From Bacillota bacterium (GTDB lineage: Bacteria > Bacillota > Clostridia > Christensenellales > Aristaeellaceae): a stretch of 64,000 bases of DNA. The notes below the pieces were generated by a model. It did no database searches, was not told where the DNA came from, and saw only the letters and a program-made list of their open reading frames with translations. Each line of letters begins with the position of its first letter. Positions within the stretch are counted from its first letter, which is position 1. Below are positions 8,021 to 16,759 of the stretch, in pieces. The stretch is taken from the NCBI GenBank assembly GCA_023411375.1, contig JAEYOW010000022.1:6096-70095 (forward strand), in the 5' to 3' direction. The position numbers and the translations under genes were made by a program.

Positions 8021-9928
8021 TCACTGGGCCTCCGTCAGCACAAGCCCGTTGCTGGACGGCGTTATTTCATAAAGCGTGTAGGTATAGAACTCCTCGCCCT
8101 CCTCCATCAGCCCGCACGCCGGTGCGTAAAGCAGGGAACCCTCGTCCGGACAGAACAGGTGGGTGAAGCCGTTTTGAAGAAGATAGGACGAAAGCGCGGC
8201 CGCGTTTTGCGTAACGGTGGGCTGGGGCGCTTCGAACCTGGCCGGGGCGAATACGTAATCCATATCCTTGATAAAGCTCGAGTTTGGCTCATAGCCGACT
8301 AAAACCTTCGCGCGCCCATAGCCCTCAAGCTGCGCGCCCCAGTCGTTATCCATCATGACTACGCCCTCGGTACCCAGCGCCCGGTCCTTCTGGATATAGC
8401 GGTATGGGATCAAAAGCTCGTAAAGGTCAATCCAGTTGACCGTCAGAATGCCAAAAAGAACCGCCATGGCTGTCAGCGCGGCAATGAGGGGGTTACGCCG
8501 GCCCGCCGGCAGGGGCGCGTCAAGAAGCAAACACAGCGACAAAACGCCAAAGCCCAATACCATGGGGGCCAGGTAGCGCTCCATCAGCAAAAACAGATTA
8601 TCACTTTGCGCACCGGTATATTGCGGGATTTCCACTGCGAATACGGTAAAAAAGCTGAGGTATTGCGCGACGAGGTAAACCAGAATGGATACGCCCGCAA
8701 ACAGACTGATGCCGCCCATATGCCGCGCTGAATGGCGTTTCATTAAAAACAACGGAACCAGCGCGACAAGCATCAGGCGCATAATTAGGGGCAGAGGGAT
8801 GAGCGGCTGTCCGAAGATTTGAAGCATTCCCGAATAGGAGGCGGAAACGCTGGAATAATGCCCGCTTAAAGAATGAAGCAAAGAGGGCAATACGTTTTCA
8901 TAACCCTCCGGCGGTACGTAGGAGCCGGAGAGTACCGCGGTCAGCGCAGACGAGAGGCTTTCCGTATGCCTGCCGGAAAGCCCGGATAGCTGGCAGAACA
9001 GCATCCACGCGCCAACGGCGGCAAGCGGCGAGAGCAGCGCGGCCAAAACCGCCGGACGGCGCTGAGTTTGCCAGCGTTTCATCAACAGGAAGAACAAAAT
9101 CGCCAGCAAGGCGAGCAACGCTCCGGTTTGTTTGATTAAAACAAGCGCGCACAGCCCAAGCGCGATCGAGCATAGTCCCCAGCCATCCCGCTCCCGCAGC
9201 CGCCATATTTGCACAAGAACATAACCAAAGCAGATCGCCAGCGCCGTATCCACGCTTAAGGACGTATAGCTGGCCGCGTTGCCCCATGCCAGCAAAGCGA
9301 TCATACCGATTGAAAAGACGGGAATCAGGTAAAAGTGCTTCCACCGCAGGCGGTTGCACAGCGGCAGTAAATACGCGCCATAGGTAATGAAAAGCGTGAA
9401 GTACAGGAGCGATTCGCGCCATTCGCCCACGGCGTGCATCACCCACCACTGAAGCACCTGTATGCCTGGCGTGTAAGTGGCATAGGCGGGCGTCCAGTGG
9501 TCAGACGCGCCTGCCAGCCCGTTGAGCGCCCAAAGGGATTTGGGCTCCATCGCCCAGTAGGCGACGTCATCCCACCACCAGACGACCATGGGCTCCGTGG
9601 CGTACCAGAAAAACGCGCATAGCAGCGCAAAGCAAGCAAAGCCGGGGGTAAGCACATAGGACAGGACATCCTTGCCCAACTGCCCGGGCGTGCGGGCTCC
9701 GCGCGTAAGCATGAAAGCTACAAGCCCGGACGATACGGCCAGCCCAAAAACCGCCAGCGCATCGGCCCAGTAAAGCCGGCCAAGCATCGCAAAAACCGTC
9801 AGCACAAGCATCAACGCAGAAAGAACGGCGGGCAGCACATTGTCAAACCTCCGCCTGAGCGTCAGGCAAAGACAGCCGGAAAACAGGAACAGCGAAATAA
9901 AATGGAGCAAGCGGGACACATCCTTCAT
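8021..9928 (-). CDS. Polytopic membrane protein, GT-C glycosyltransferase-like
   Basis: The 635-residue protein has roughly a dozen or more hydrophobic helices and a short soluble C-terminal domain of about 130 residues. Between early helices it carries WWWDDVAYWAMEPKSLW. Acidic residues in that loop are where GT-C enzymes such as ArnT or PMT-like transferases place catalytic Asp. I infer a polyprenyl-sugar-dependent glycosyltransferase or a related envelope protein, not a named one. No clear ribosome site precedes ATG 9928; a TTG two codons upstream (9934) is an alternative. The gene is divergent from purR and lies upstream of the pheST promoter. Confidence 0.65.
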   Translation of the reverse strand: MKDVSRLLHFISLFLFSGCLCLTLRRRFDNVLPAVLSALMLVLTVFAMLGRLYWADALAVFGLAVSSGLVAFMLTRGARTPGQLGKDVLSYVLTPGFACFALLCAFFWYATEPMVVWWWDDVAYWAMEPKSLWALNGLAGASDHWTPAYATYTPGIQVLQWWVMHAVGEWRESLLYFTLFITYGAYLLPLCNRLRWKHFYLIPVFSIGMIALLAWGNAASYTSLSVDTALAICFGYVLVQIWRLRERDGWGLCSIALGLCALVLIKQTGALLALLAILFFLLMKRWQTQRRPAVLAALLSPLAAVGAWMLFCQLSGLSGRHTESLSSALTAVLSGSYVPPEGYENVLPSLLHSLSGHYSSVSASYSGMLQIFGQPLIPLPLIMRLMLVALVPLFLMKRHSARHMGGISLFAGVSILVYLVAQYLSFFTVFAVEIPQYTGAQSDNLFLLMERYLAPMVLGFGVLSLCLLLDAPLPAGRRNPLIAALTAMAVLFGILTVNWIDLYELLIPYRYIQKDRALGTEGVVMMDNDWGAQLEGYGRAKVLVGYEPNSSFIKDMDYVFAPARFEAPQPTVTQNAAALSSYLLQNGFTHLFCPDEGSLLYAPACGLMEEGEEFYTYTLYEITPSSNGLVLTEAQ

Positions 9929-10051
9929 TAGCAATGGCGTCTCTGACGCATGGGCGAGTGTGTTTCAGTATACCATGGAAACGAGCGGGGTGACAAGAAG
10001 CGCGATGGTTGGGGCGGATAGAGGCGGTTTTGAAAAATAGCGCTAATTTTT

Positions 10052-10104
10052 CCGAACGTTCGTATTAAAACAGACTGGAAATATTCGATATTTTGTGCTA
10101 TACT
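10052..10104 (+). promoter_or_regulatory. Candidate PurBox and promoter upstream of purR
   Basis: CCGAACGTTCG at 10052-10062 contains the CCGAAC core of the Bacillus PurBox within the 10-bp palindrome CGAACGTTCG. Downstream, TGGAAA (10076-10081) and TATACT (10099-10104) are 17 bp apart, preceded by TGC as an extended -10. This layout suggests autoregulation by PurR. The operator assignment is inference. Confidence 0.5.
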
Positions 10105-10141
10105 TGCCGGGAAAATTGGTAAGCAACAAGGAGGAAACCGA

Positions 10142-10957
10142 GTGGAGCGCATTCGACGCAACGAACGCATGGCGGCCCTGAGCAGGCTGCTGACAGCGTC
10201 GCCCAACCAAATTTTTACCCTGTCCCACTTCTGCGAGCTGTTCGGCGCGGCAAAATCCACGCTCAGCGAGGACATTGATATTCTCAGGGACGTATTTGAA
10301 ACCTTTGGCCTTGGCAAACTGGATACCGTAACCGGCGCGGCAGGCGGCGTCAGGTACCGTCCCTACATGCCCGCGCAGGAAGCGCGCGCCTTTCTTGCCG
10401 GCCTGTGCGACGAGCTGCGCACGGCTTCGCGCGTGCTGCCGGGCGGCTTCCTGTATTTGAGCGATATCCTGAGCCTGCCGGAGGTGGTGGGCAAGATGGG
10501 TACGATCATCGCCGGAGAGTTTTACGAGGCGGCGCCGGATTTTGTGCTTACGATGGAAACCAAGGGTATCCCCGTGGCATTGATGGCCGCGCAATCCCTC
10601 GGCGTGCCGCTGGTAATCGCCCGGCGATCCAGCAAGGTATACGAGGGGTCGGCGGTGAATATCAACTATGTCTCGGGGTCCTCGGGGCATATTGAAACCA
10701 TGAGCCTTAGCCGCCGGGCGGTGAAGGAAGGCCAGCGCGCGCTGATTGTGGATGATTTTTTGAAGGCCGGGGGAACGGCGAAGGGCATGATCGACCTGAT
10801 GGGCGAGTTTAACGTAGAGGTTGTGGGCACGGCATTCGTCATGGCCAAGGCGCAACCGGGCGGAAAGCTGATTCAGGGCGAAAAGGCGCTGATGGTGATG
10901 GATGTAAACAGCGAGGACCCTGAAACGCTGAGCATACGGCCGGCCGACTGGCTGTGA
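10142..10957 (+). CDS. purR: Pur operon repressor PurR (Bacillus type)
   Basis: This family represses purine synthesis genes and senses PRPP. It is unrelated to the LacI-type PurR of enterobacteria. The 271-codon protein has an N-terminal winged helix (about 1-75, with SHFCELFGAAKSTLSEDIDI) and a C-terminal phosphoribosyltransferase fold with the PRPP loop ALIVDDFLKAGGTAKGM (about 200-216). The start is GTG 10142, with AAGGAGG 7 nt upstream. It is followed after 30 bp by the GlmU-like gene, and purR next to glmU is a known clostridial arrangement. Confidence 0.92.
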   Translation: MERIRRNERMAALSRLLTASPNQIFTLSHFCELFGAAKSTLSEDIDILRDVFETFGLGKLDTVTGAAGGVRYRPYMPAQEARAFLAGLCDELRTASRVLPGGFLYLSDILSLPEVVGKMGTIIAGEFYEAAPDFVLTMETKGIPVALMAAQSLGVPLVIARRSSKVYEGSAVNINYVSGSSGHIETMSLSRRAVKEGQRALIVDDFLKAGGTAKGMIDLMGEFNVEVVGTAFVMAKAQPGGKLIQGEKALMVMDVNSEDPETLSIRPADWL

Positions 10958-10987
10958 CGGATGCCCTCAAGGAAGAGGAGGCTTATG

Positions 10988-12118
10988 ATGAACGGAATTG
11001 GATGGATTTCGGAAGCCGGGGAATTTGCGAAAAAGTCGCTGTTAGGCAAGCCCAGCCGAGCCTATGTGGAGGAGGCCTTGCTGGAGGCCGTGCAGACGCT
11101 GATTGAAGGCCGCGCGGAGCTGGATGGAAAGCGGGTAGATTCCGCGTTGGTTGTGCGGGAGGACGCGCCGGGGCTGACCGCCGTAACGCTGGCGGGGCTG
11201 GCCGAGGCCGCGGCAGGTCCGGATGCGCGCCCCTGCGTGCTGCTGGCGCAGGATATGCGGACCGCGCTGGCCATCGCCGTCAACGGCGATACGCTTGCCA
11301 TGGTGATGGAAGGGCAGCCGGAGCTGATCGGCGTGGAGCGAATGGTCGAGGCGCTTAACGACAGGGATATCGGGCCGCGCGTATGGCACGACGGCCTCAC
11401 CGAAACGTACTTTGCCGTAACCGATGCGAAAAGCTATGCCGAGGCGTTTCGGACCCTTAATTACGCCAATATCGTTTTACATCAGGAAAACGGCGTGCTG
11501 ATTTTAGACCCGGAGCGCACCGTAATCGAGGACGGCGTGACCATCGGCAGGGGAACGATGCTTTATGCTGGCAACACGCTGCAGGGGACGACGCATATCG
11601 GTGAAAACTGCGTGCTCTATCCCAACAACCGCATGCAAAACGCCGTTGTCGGGGATGAAACCACCGTGGAAAGCAGCGTGCTTTTGGATTGCGCGGTCGG
11701 CAGCCACACCACGGTTGGGCCCTATGCCTATTTAAGACCCAATTCCAACATTGGCAGCCACTGCCGCATCGGCGATTTTGTGGAGGTCAAAAACAGCTCT
11801 ATCGACGATGGTACCAAGGTTTCCCACCTGACCTACGTGGGCGACAGCGATCTGGGCAAGGATATTAACCTGGGCTGCGGCGTGGTGTTCGTCAACTACG
11901 ACGGAAAGGCCAAGAACCGCTCCAAAGTGGAGGACCACGCCTTTATCGGCTGCAACTGCAACCTTGTCGCGCCCGTGCATATCGGTAAAAACGCTTATCT
12001 GGCCGCCGGAAGCACCGTAGTGGAGGACGTGCCCGAGGACGCGCTGTTTGTGGCGCGGTCGCGCGGCGTAATCAAGGAGAACTGGGTTAAGCGCAGGAAG
12101 GAAGCTGGAAAGCTGTAG
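10988..12118 (+). CDS. GlmU-like acetyltransferase lacking a functional uridylyltransferase domain
   Basis: The C-terminal 220 residues match the left-handed beta-helix domain of GlmU, which acetylates glucosamine-1-phosphate with acetyl-CoA. Visible are YLRPNSNIG, GDFVEVKNS, SHLTYVGDS with the catalytic-type His, FVNYDGK and LVAPVHIG. The N-terminal 150 residues do not contain the pyrophosphorylase nucleotide loop LxAGxGTRM, and the protein is 376 residues against about 455 for GlmU. The segment ALNDRDIGPRVW to LDPERTVIEDG resembles the GlmU interdomain linker, so this looks like a GlmU whose first domain has degenerated or been replaced. I chose ATG 10988 because AGGAGG is 6 nt upstream; ATG 10985 and 10961 are alternatives. 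A separate uridylyltransferase would be needed to finish UDP-GlcNAc. Confidence 0.8.
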   Translation: MNGIGWISEAGEFAKKSLLGKPSRAYVEEALLEAVQTLIEGRAELDGKRVDSALVVREDAPGLTAVTLAGLAEAAAGPDARPCVLLAQDMRTALAIAVNGDTLAMVMEGQPELIGVERMVEALNDRDIGPRVWHDGLTETYFAVTDAKSYAEAFRTLNYANIVLHQENGVLILDPERTVIEDGVTIGRGTMLYAGNTLQGTTHIGENCVLYPNNRMQNAVVGDETTVESSVLLDCAVGSHTTVGPYAYLRPNSNIGSHCRIGDFVEVKNSSIDDGTKVSHLTYVGDSDLGKDINLGCGVVFVNYDGKAKNRSKVEDHAFIGCNCNLVAPVHIGKNAYLAAGSTVVEDVPEDALFVARSRGVIKENWVKRRKEAGKL

Positions 12119-12216
12119 GTTTTTTTGCAGGGGATGGGAACCTTTCCTTCTCCCCGTTCGTTTATTGGACAGACCAGAAAACGATAAGGTGAAACAATAA
12201 AGGAGGAAAACATCAA

Positions 12217-12840
12217 ATGAAAAAGTTCCTGTGCCTGCTTACCGCGCTTATGTTGATGGCGGTTCCCATGCTTTCGTTCGCAGAGGCGCCCGCCGGCGAC
12301 GCGGAGGAATATCTGACCTACAAGGATGCGGATGGCCGCTTTACCTTCTGGTATCCCGACACCTGGACCCTCCTGTCCAAGGACACGATTGACACTTTTA
12401 TTACCGCTGCGGAGGGACTTGGCAACGAGCAGCTTACCGCGATGGCGCAGCAGGCCAAGGGACAGATTGAGCAGCTTGGCATTATCATGCTGATGAGCGC
12501 AGATTATCAGGCGAACATCAACCTTGTATGCACAGACGCCGGGGCGGCAGTGGACGTGAAGCAGCTGCTTACTGGCGCGGATGCGATTAAGTCTCAGCTT
12601 TCTGGACAAATTGAAGGCATCGAGTTCACCAGCGATCCACAGGTGCTTGAGGTGGGAAACCATCAGGCGTTGCTGATTGAGTACGCTTATGAGCTTGCGG
12701 GACAGGGCTTTGCCGGCGCGCAGTGCTATGTCGGCGCGGGCACGAATTTGTATGTGTTTACTCTGACCGCGCCCGCCGGCAGTGCGACGGAGTATGCCGA
12801 GGCGCTTGGCGTTGTGATTGGCGGCGCCGAGCTGAACTGA
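12217..12840 (+). CDS. Secreted protein of unknown function, PsbP-like pattern
   Basis: The 207-residue protein begins with a clear Sec signal peptide (MKKFLCLLTALMLMAV, cleavage probably after SFA near residue 23) and has no lipobox Cys. The mature part starts with YKDADGRFTFWYPDTW, a pattern found in PsbP/DUF1795-type small secreted domains, followed by about 150 residues of alternating helix and strand. AAGGAGG lies 10 nt before the ATG. It stands alone between the GlmU-like gene and a terminator. No enzymatic residues are evident. Confidence 0.7.
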   Translation: MKKFLCLLTALMLMAVPMLSFAEAPAGDAEEYLTYKDADGRFTFWYPDTWTLLSKDTIDTFITAAEGLGNEQLTAMAQQAKGQIEQLGIIMLMSADYQANINLVCTDAGAAVDVKQLLTGADAIKSQLSGQIEGIEFTSDPQVLEVGNHQALLIEYAYELAGQGFAGAQCYVGAGTNLYVFTLTAPAGSATEYAEALGVVIGGAELN

Positions 12841-12861
12841 TTCCAGGCTTTTTCTGGTCAA

Positions 12862-12886
12862 CCGCCTTCCCGTGCCGGGGAGGCGG
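12862..12886. terminator. Hairpin between two convergent secreted-protein genes
   Basis: A 10-bp stem, CCGCCTTCCC with GGGGAGGCGG, has a GTGCC loop. The T content downstream on the plus strand is modest, so termination strength is uncertain. Confidence 0.55.
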
Positions 12887-12957
12887 CTTGTACTTTGTCG
12901 TTTTGCCATCCGCAGAGAAAGCCAGTCAGTAAGGCCTGCCTCTTTGATAGCGCCACG

Positions 12958-15117
12958 CTATTGATCGCCGCCCTGTTCCATTTGAATGATCCGTGCTTTG
13001 CGAATGATGCTTTCCACGAGGGCGGCGGATTCCATTTGTCCTGCCGCGTATTGCTTTACAGCACCGATCATCGGTTCATCCAGCATCTCCCTCACGGCGC
13101 TGCTGGGAACGAACACGCTGTCCTTAATGGATAGATACGCGCTGACGGCATCCGGCGAAAGCTCCCAGCGCTGCTGGGTTTCCAGCTCCTCGAGCCACCG
13201 CGTGGCGTCTGCCAGTTGGAGCTGTATTTCATTTCGGCTGGCGACATCCAACGTATCTCCATCCGATAAGCCTTGGAGCCGCTCTATCTCGTCCACCGCC
13301 ATTTGATGCTGCTCCTGATACCATGACCGCTCTGCCGTACGTGCCTGGTCGGGCCAGAAATATAGCCGCCTTTGCGCCGGAAGCTCCTTGAGCAGCGATT
13401 GTAAATACGTGAGCGCAAGCTCCTTGTTTTGAGACAGGGGATTGAGCACCGCCACCGTTAGGAAAACGGGATAGCACGGCGGCATGCCCGGTTGCGGCGG
13501 CATGGGAAGGAAGGCTTTTTGGCTCTCGTCCCAATCAGACAGCAGCTCTTTCGGGCTGGAAGTGCTAAACAAAAACAGGGACGTAGCCGAAGGCGCGGAT
13601 TGCTGAGCGGACAGGGCGCAAAGCCGGTCGCATTTTTCCAACAAGCTCTTGAAAAGCGGCGTATCATAATCCAGCGGTCTGGAATTTGCCGAGGCATAAT
13701 GGGCGTAGTTGTTCAGCACAAACCAAGTAAGCGAGAAAGCCTGATCGCCCGAGTCAAACAGGCGAACGCCATCGAGGGTGCCGTCCTGATACCATTCCAA
13801 AACCCTGTCCAGCAGATCGAGCAGGTTGGTCGGAATCTCTTCGAAGATGATGCCTAATTCGTCAAGGGTTTCATAGGAGCATGACAGCGCCGTCCATGGG
13901 TCAAATTCCATTTCCACGGGTACGCCCAGCAGCTGCCCGTCCACCATCAGCGCCGAGGACAACGCGGGCGGCATACGCATCACTTCGGAGTAAATGTCTT
14001 CCTGACCGGAGAGGTCTGAGCAAAAGCCCTTTTTCAGCAGCTCAGAATAGCCTGCCTCAAAGGTTCTGACCATGTAGATGTCGGTTGCGGCATCGTTGCC
14101 GCGAATGAGCTGGCTGACCATGGCCGGCGTAAGCTGGAAGCCCATGTTGACGGACTGTACGGGAATTTCAGGATGGGAAAGCCGAAAGCGCTTTGTTTCC
14201 TCCCCGTCCACATCAAAACGGGTGATTTGTACCGCCTTGGCATCCCCACTTGCCAGCAAGTCGGCCGCCAGCAGGCGGTTGGCATCCGAAACCACAAAGA
14301 GACGCGCTGCGTTTACGGCACAATGCCGCCCTTCTCCTGCAACATACGCAATGGGAACATAGACTTGCTTGACCGGCTCGCCTGAGGTGGAAAGGACATT
14401 CGCATTGGGCGATAAAAAGGAGATGATTTGCTGTGTTGACGAATCAAAGCATAACGCCTCGGGAAAAGCGTTGAGTTCACAGACCGGAGAAATCGCTCCG
14501 GTGTTTAGATCATAGGTAACGATTACATTGGCGCGATCGTCATAGCGTACTTGCGCTCCAAGGAGCATACCCTCTTGGTACGGCGTCAGGCCGGAGATGT
14601 CGCAGCCGTAAGCGCTTACGATTTGTCCGGTTGCGGTATCAAACACCAGCAAATCCGACTTCCGTATAAAATCGCCCTGGTATTCGATCACGATTTGCCC
14701 ATCCTGCCACAGAATCTGACGCATATACCCCGTGGGTGCGTCCTGCCTTGCAATCCGCCATGCCAGGGCAAGGTCCGCCGTATCCACATCCATGCGGTAG
14801 ATATCGTAGGCCGCGTGTGTTACCGACAGCGCCAACACGCCGCCTGCGTCGCCGGCGAACAGCCCATCGACAGGCAAACCGCCATCCGGCGGCAAAAGCA
14901 GGGCGGGCTCCTGCTCTCCCGGACGGCAGGCCCAGATGCTTCCTTCCACAAGGGCCAGAAAACCGCCGTCATGGGCAACCACGGCGTCGGCGGGGCCTTC
15001 GAGGCTCCATGACAGGCCGCCGCTTTGCGCGGTTGCCGTGCAAAAAGGAAGTAATGTCAGGAAGATCGTTAGAAACAGTATGACGCTGACCCACTGTGTT
15101 TTGACGCTGCTCGCCAT
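12958..15117 (-). CDS. Secreted protein: propeller-like N-terminus plus extracellular solute-binding-like domain
   Basis: The 719-residue protein has a Sec signal peptide (residues 1-30, ending near TATAQ). A region of about 270 residues with repeated beta-strand blades follows (for example GGFLALVEGSIWACRPGEQEP). The second half resembles family 1 ABC solute-binding proteins, with a TDIYMVRTFEAGYSELLKKG-type domain start, DGQLLGVPVEMEFDPW and a long helical C-terminus. It lacks a lipobox Cys and has no transporter genes beside it, so a transport role is unproven. I chose ATG 15117 because AAGGAGG precedes it; the frame is open 24 codons further. Confidence 0.7.
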   Translation of the reverse strand: MASSVKTQWVSVILFLTIFLTLLPFCTATAQSGGLSWSLEGPADAVVAHDGGFLALVEGSIWACRPGEQEPALLLPPDGGLPVDGLFAGDAGGVLALSVTHAAYDIYRMDVDTADLALAWRIARQDAPTGYMRQILWQDGQIVIEYQGDFIRKSDLLVFDTATGQIVSAYGCDISGLTPYQEGMLLGAQVRYDDRANVIVTYDLNTGAISPVCELNAFPEALCFDSSTQQIISFLSPNANVLSTSGEPVKQVYVPIAYVAGEGRHCAVNAARLFVVSDANRLLAADLLASGDAKAVQITRFDVDGEETKRFRLSHPEIPVQSVNMGFQLTPAMVSQLIRGNDAATDIYMVRTFEAGYSELLKKGFCSDLSGQEDIYSEVMRMPPALSSALMVDGQLLGVPVEMEFDPWTALSCSYETLDELGIIFEEIPTNLLDLLDRVLEWYQDGTLDGVRLFDSGDQAFSLTWFVLNNYAHYASANSRPLDYDTPLFKSLLEKCDRLCALSAQQSAPSATSLFLFSTSSPKELLSDWDESQKAFLPMPPQPGMPPCYPVFLTVAVLNPLSQNKELALTYLQSLLKELPAQRRLYFWPDQARTAERSWYQEQHQMAVDEIERLQGLSDGDTLDVASRNEIQLQLADATRWLEELETQQRWELSPDAVSAYLSIKDSVFVPSSAVREMLDEPMIGAVKQYAAGQMESAALVESIIRKARIIQMEQGGDQ

Positions 15118-15201
15118 TGCGAAACCTCCTTTTTTCGCGCCGTGTTTCGCTTGCGGACGCTTGGCCGAGGGGGCTGATATTGGCCTCATATCTTTATGGG
15201 C

Positions 15202-15230
15202 ATTATAGCATGTACCCCGGCGCGGGACAA
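15202..15230 (-). promoter_or_regulatory. Promoter of the solute-binding-like gene
   Basis: TTGTCC and TATAAT are 17 bp apart on the minus strand. The -10 is preceded by TGC (extended -10). Confidence 0.75.
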
Positions 15231-15314
15231 TCTATTTGCTGGTTTTGACAATTGTTAAGCGCGGATGAAGGAGTGCCCGTTCAGTATGGGTCAGGGACCG
15301 GGAATATGGGGAAA

Positions 15315-15770
15315 TTACCGGCCCGGTGGGAACGGACCGAGGTTGACGACCGGCTTTCCATACCGCCGCGCCATGAGAACGACCTCGTACGCGTCGCACA
15401 ACTCGTTTCCGGCGCTGGCGATTATCAAATCACAGTGCTTTACCATCCATTGGTTTCTTTTAACGACTGCCAGCCGCGACGGTAGCGATTCAAGCCCATC
15501 GGGATAAAGCGCGCCGTCGTACAGACCGGGAAAAGGGTCGGACTTTGTGGGCAGGCTGGCGCGAATCAAAATCGACTTTACGCCTGGAAAATCATCTTGG
15601 AGTTTTAGGATGGCAAGCGCCGCGTTGAGGTCAAAACCGCTGAAACCGCAGTACCAGAAGGTATCGATTTTCTGTTTGAGAATGGCGGTCCTGAGCGCCG
15701 GCTCAAGCGGTTTGGAGGCATCGTTTGCTTCGGTGTCATAGCCGAACAGGGCGCACGCTTTATCATGCAT
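15315..15770 (-). CDS. SLOG-like (DUF1273/YpsA-like) small protein
   Basis: At 151 residues this is one Rossmann-like domain. DTFWYCGFSGFDLNAALAIL resembles the Gly-rich ligand loop of YpsA/DUF1273 proteins, and KHCDLIIASAGNE with GKPVVNLGPF fits the later strands of a SLOG fold. SLOG domains bind nucleotide-derived ligands or lysine-decarboxylase-like substrates; no specific function follows. GGAGA lies 8 nt before the ATG. It is monocistronic and divergent from the XRE pair. Confidence 0.6.
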   Translation of the reverse strand: MHDKACALFGYDTEANDASKPLEPALRTAILKQKIDTFWYCGFSGFDLNAALAILKLQDDFPGVKSILIRASLPTKSDPFPGLYDGALYPDGLESLPSRLAVVKRNQWMVKHCDLIIASAGNELCDAYEVVLMARRYGKPVVNLGPFPPGR

Positions 15771-15900
15771 TTATCCGTCTCCAATGTAATGATTTTATAA
15801 ATCATATTATATGCTTTTTTAAACGCTATTTCAATCCTTGTTTCTGAGGTAAGCTATAAATGCATAACATTTGATTTTCAGTTCATTATAGGATGATAGT

Positions 15901-16233
15901 ATGGATAAAAAGACATTGGGAAAAAGAATCAGGGATACCAGAAAGGATCGTGGCTTTACAACAGAAAAGCTGTCTGAGCTTTGTGATATCAACGCCACCT
16001 ATTTACGGCATATAGAAGGCGGAACGAATTATCCCAGCTTGCCGGTGCTATTGGATATTTGCAGAATCTTAAACGTATCAACCGACTACCTTTTACATGA
16101 TGAAGAGATTCCCAACGAGCTTACAGAAATCCGCGAGCTTGCCGAGCTCTGGAAACGCGCCAAGCCGAGCGATCAGGCGCTTGTGTCGGCAATGGTGCGT
16201 TGTGCTTTGGAGCAACTTGGCCAAACAAAATGA
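15901..16233 (+). CDS. XRE-family regulator, copy 1
   Basis: The 110-residue protein has an N-terminal XRE/Cro helix-turn-helix (residues 4-60: LGKRIRDTRKDRGFTTEKLS and INATYLRHIEGG) and a short helical tail containing LTEIRELAELWKRAKPSDQA. It is followed 29 bp later by a paralogue with almost the same tail. Targets are unknown. Confidence 0.85.
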   Translation: MDKKTLGKRIRDTRKDRGFTTEKLSELCDINATYLRHIEGGTNYPSLPVLLDICRILNVSTDYLLHDEEIPNELTEIRELAELWKRAKPSDQALVSAMVRCALEQLGQTK

Positions 16234-16262
16234 TTTGGATGCTGTAAACATAAGGTGATGGT

Positions 16263-16595
16263 ATGAGCAAGATGACCTTGGGAAAGCGGATTAATGCGGC
16301 AAGAAAAAACCGTGGGCTTACAGCTGAAATGCTGTCGGAAATGTGCCATATCAACGCAACTTATGTGCGGCAAATCGAGGGTAGTGGAAAAATTCCCAGC
16401 ATGGCCGTATTCATTGAGCTTTGCAATGCCCTGAAAATATCACCGGATTATCTTTTGCAAGATGGGTTGTCCTCTAACGAGCTTACAGAAATCCGCGAGC
16501 TTGCCGAGCTTTGGAAACGCGCTAAGCCGAGCGATCAGGCGCTTGTGGCGGCAATGGTGCGTTCCGCGCTGGAACATCTGGAGCAAAACAAATAA
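16263..16595 (+). CDS. XRE-family regulator, copy 2 (tandem paralogue)
   Basis: This has the same length and fold as copy 1. The DNA-binding helices differ (INATYVRQIEGSGK) while the C-terminal 37 residues are nearly identical down to the DNA level, so operator specificity may have diverged while the dimerisation or output tail stayed fixed. The likely start is ATG 16263, close behind an AAGGTGATGGT sequence. A terminator follows at 16602. Confidence 0.85.
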   Translation: MSKMTLGKRINAARKNRGLTAEMLSEMCHINATYVRQIEGSGKIPSMAVFIELCNALKISPDYLLQDGLSSNELTEIRELAELWKRAKPSDQALVAAMVRSALEHLEQNK

Positions 16596-16601
16596 GAAAA
16601 G

Positions 16602-16632
16602 ACCGCCCGCCATTATCCGGCAGGCGGTTTTC
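16602..16632 (+). terminator. Terminator after the XRE pair
   Basis: The stem ACCGCCCGCC with GGCAGGCGGT (one mismatch) is followed by TTTT. Confidence 0.75.
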
Positions 16633-16759
16633 ATTCCGCATTCTTTTCTTGCGCCGCGCCTTAAATTTGTGATACAATACCTCGGAAGCGGGGGTGGGTG
16701 CGCCATCCTCGCCAAAACGCGTTTGCGTAAAGCCAGGCGCGCCGCTGAAGGAGAAAGCC

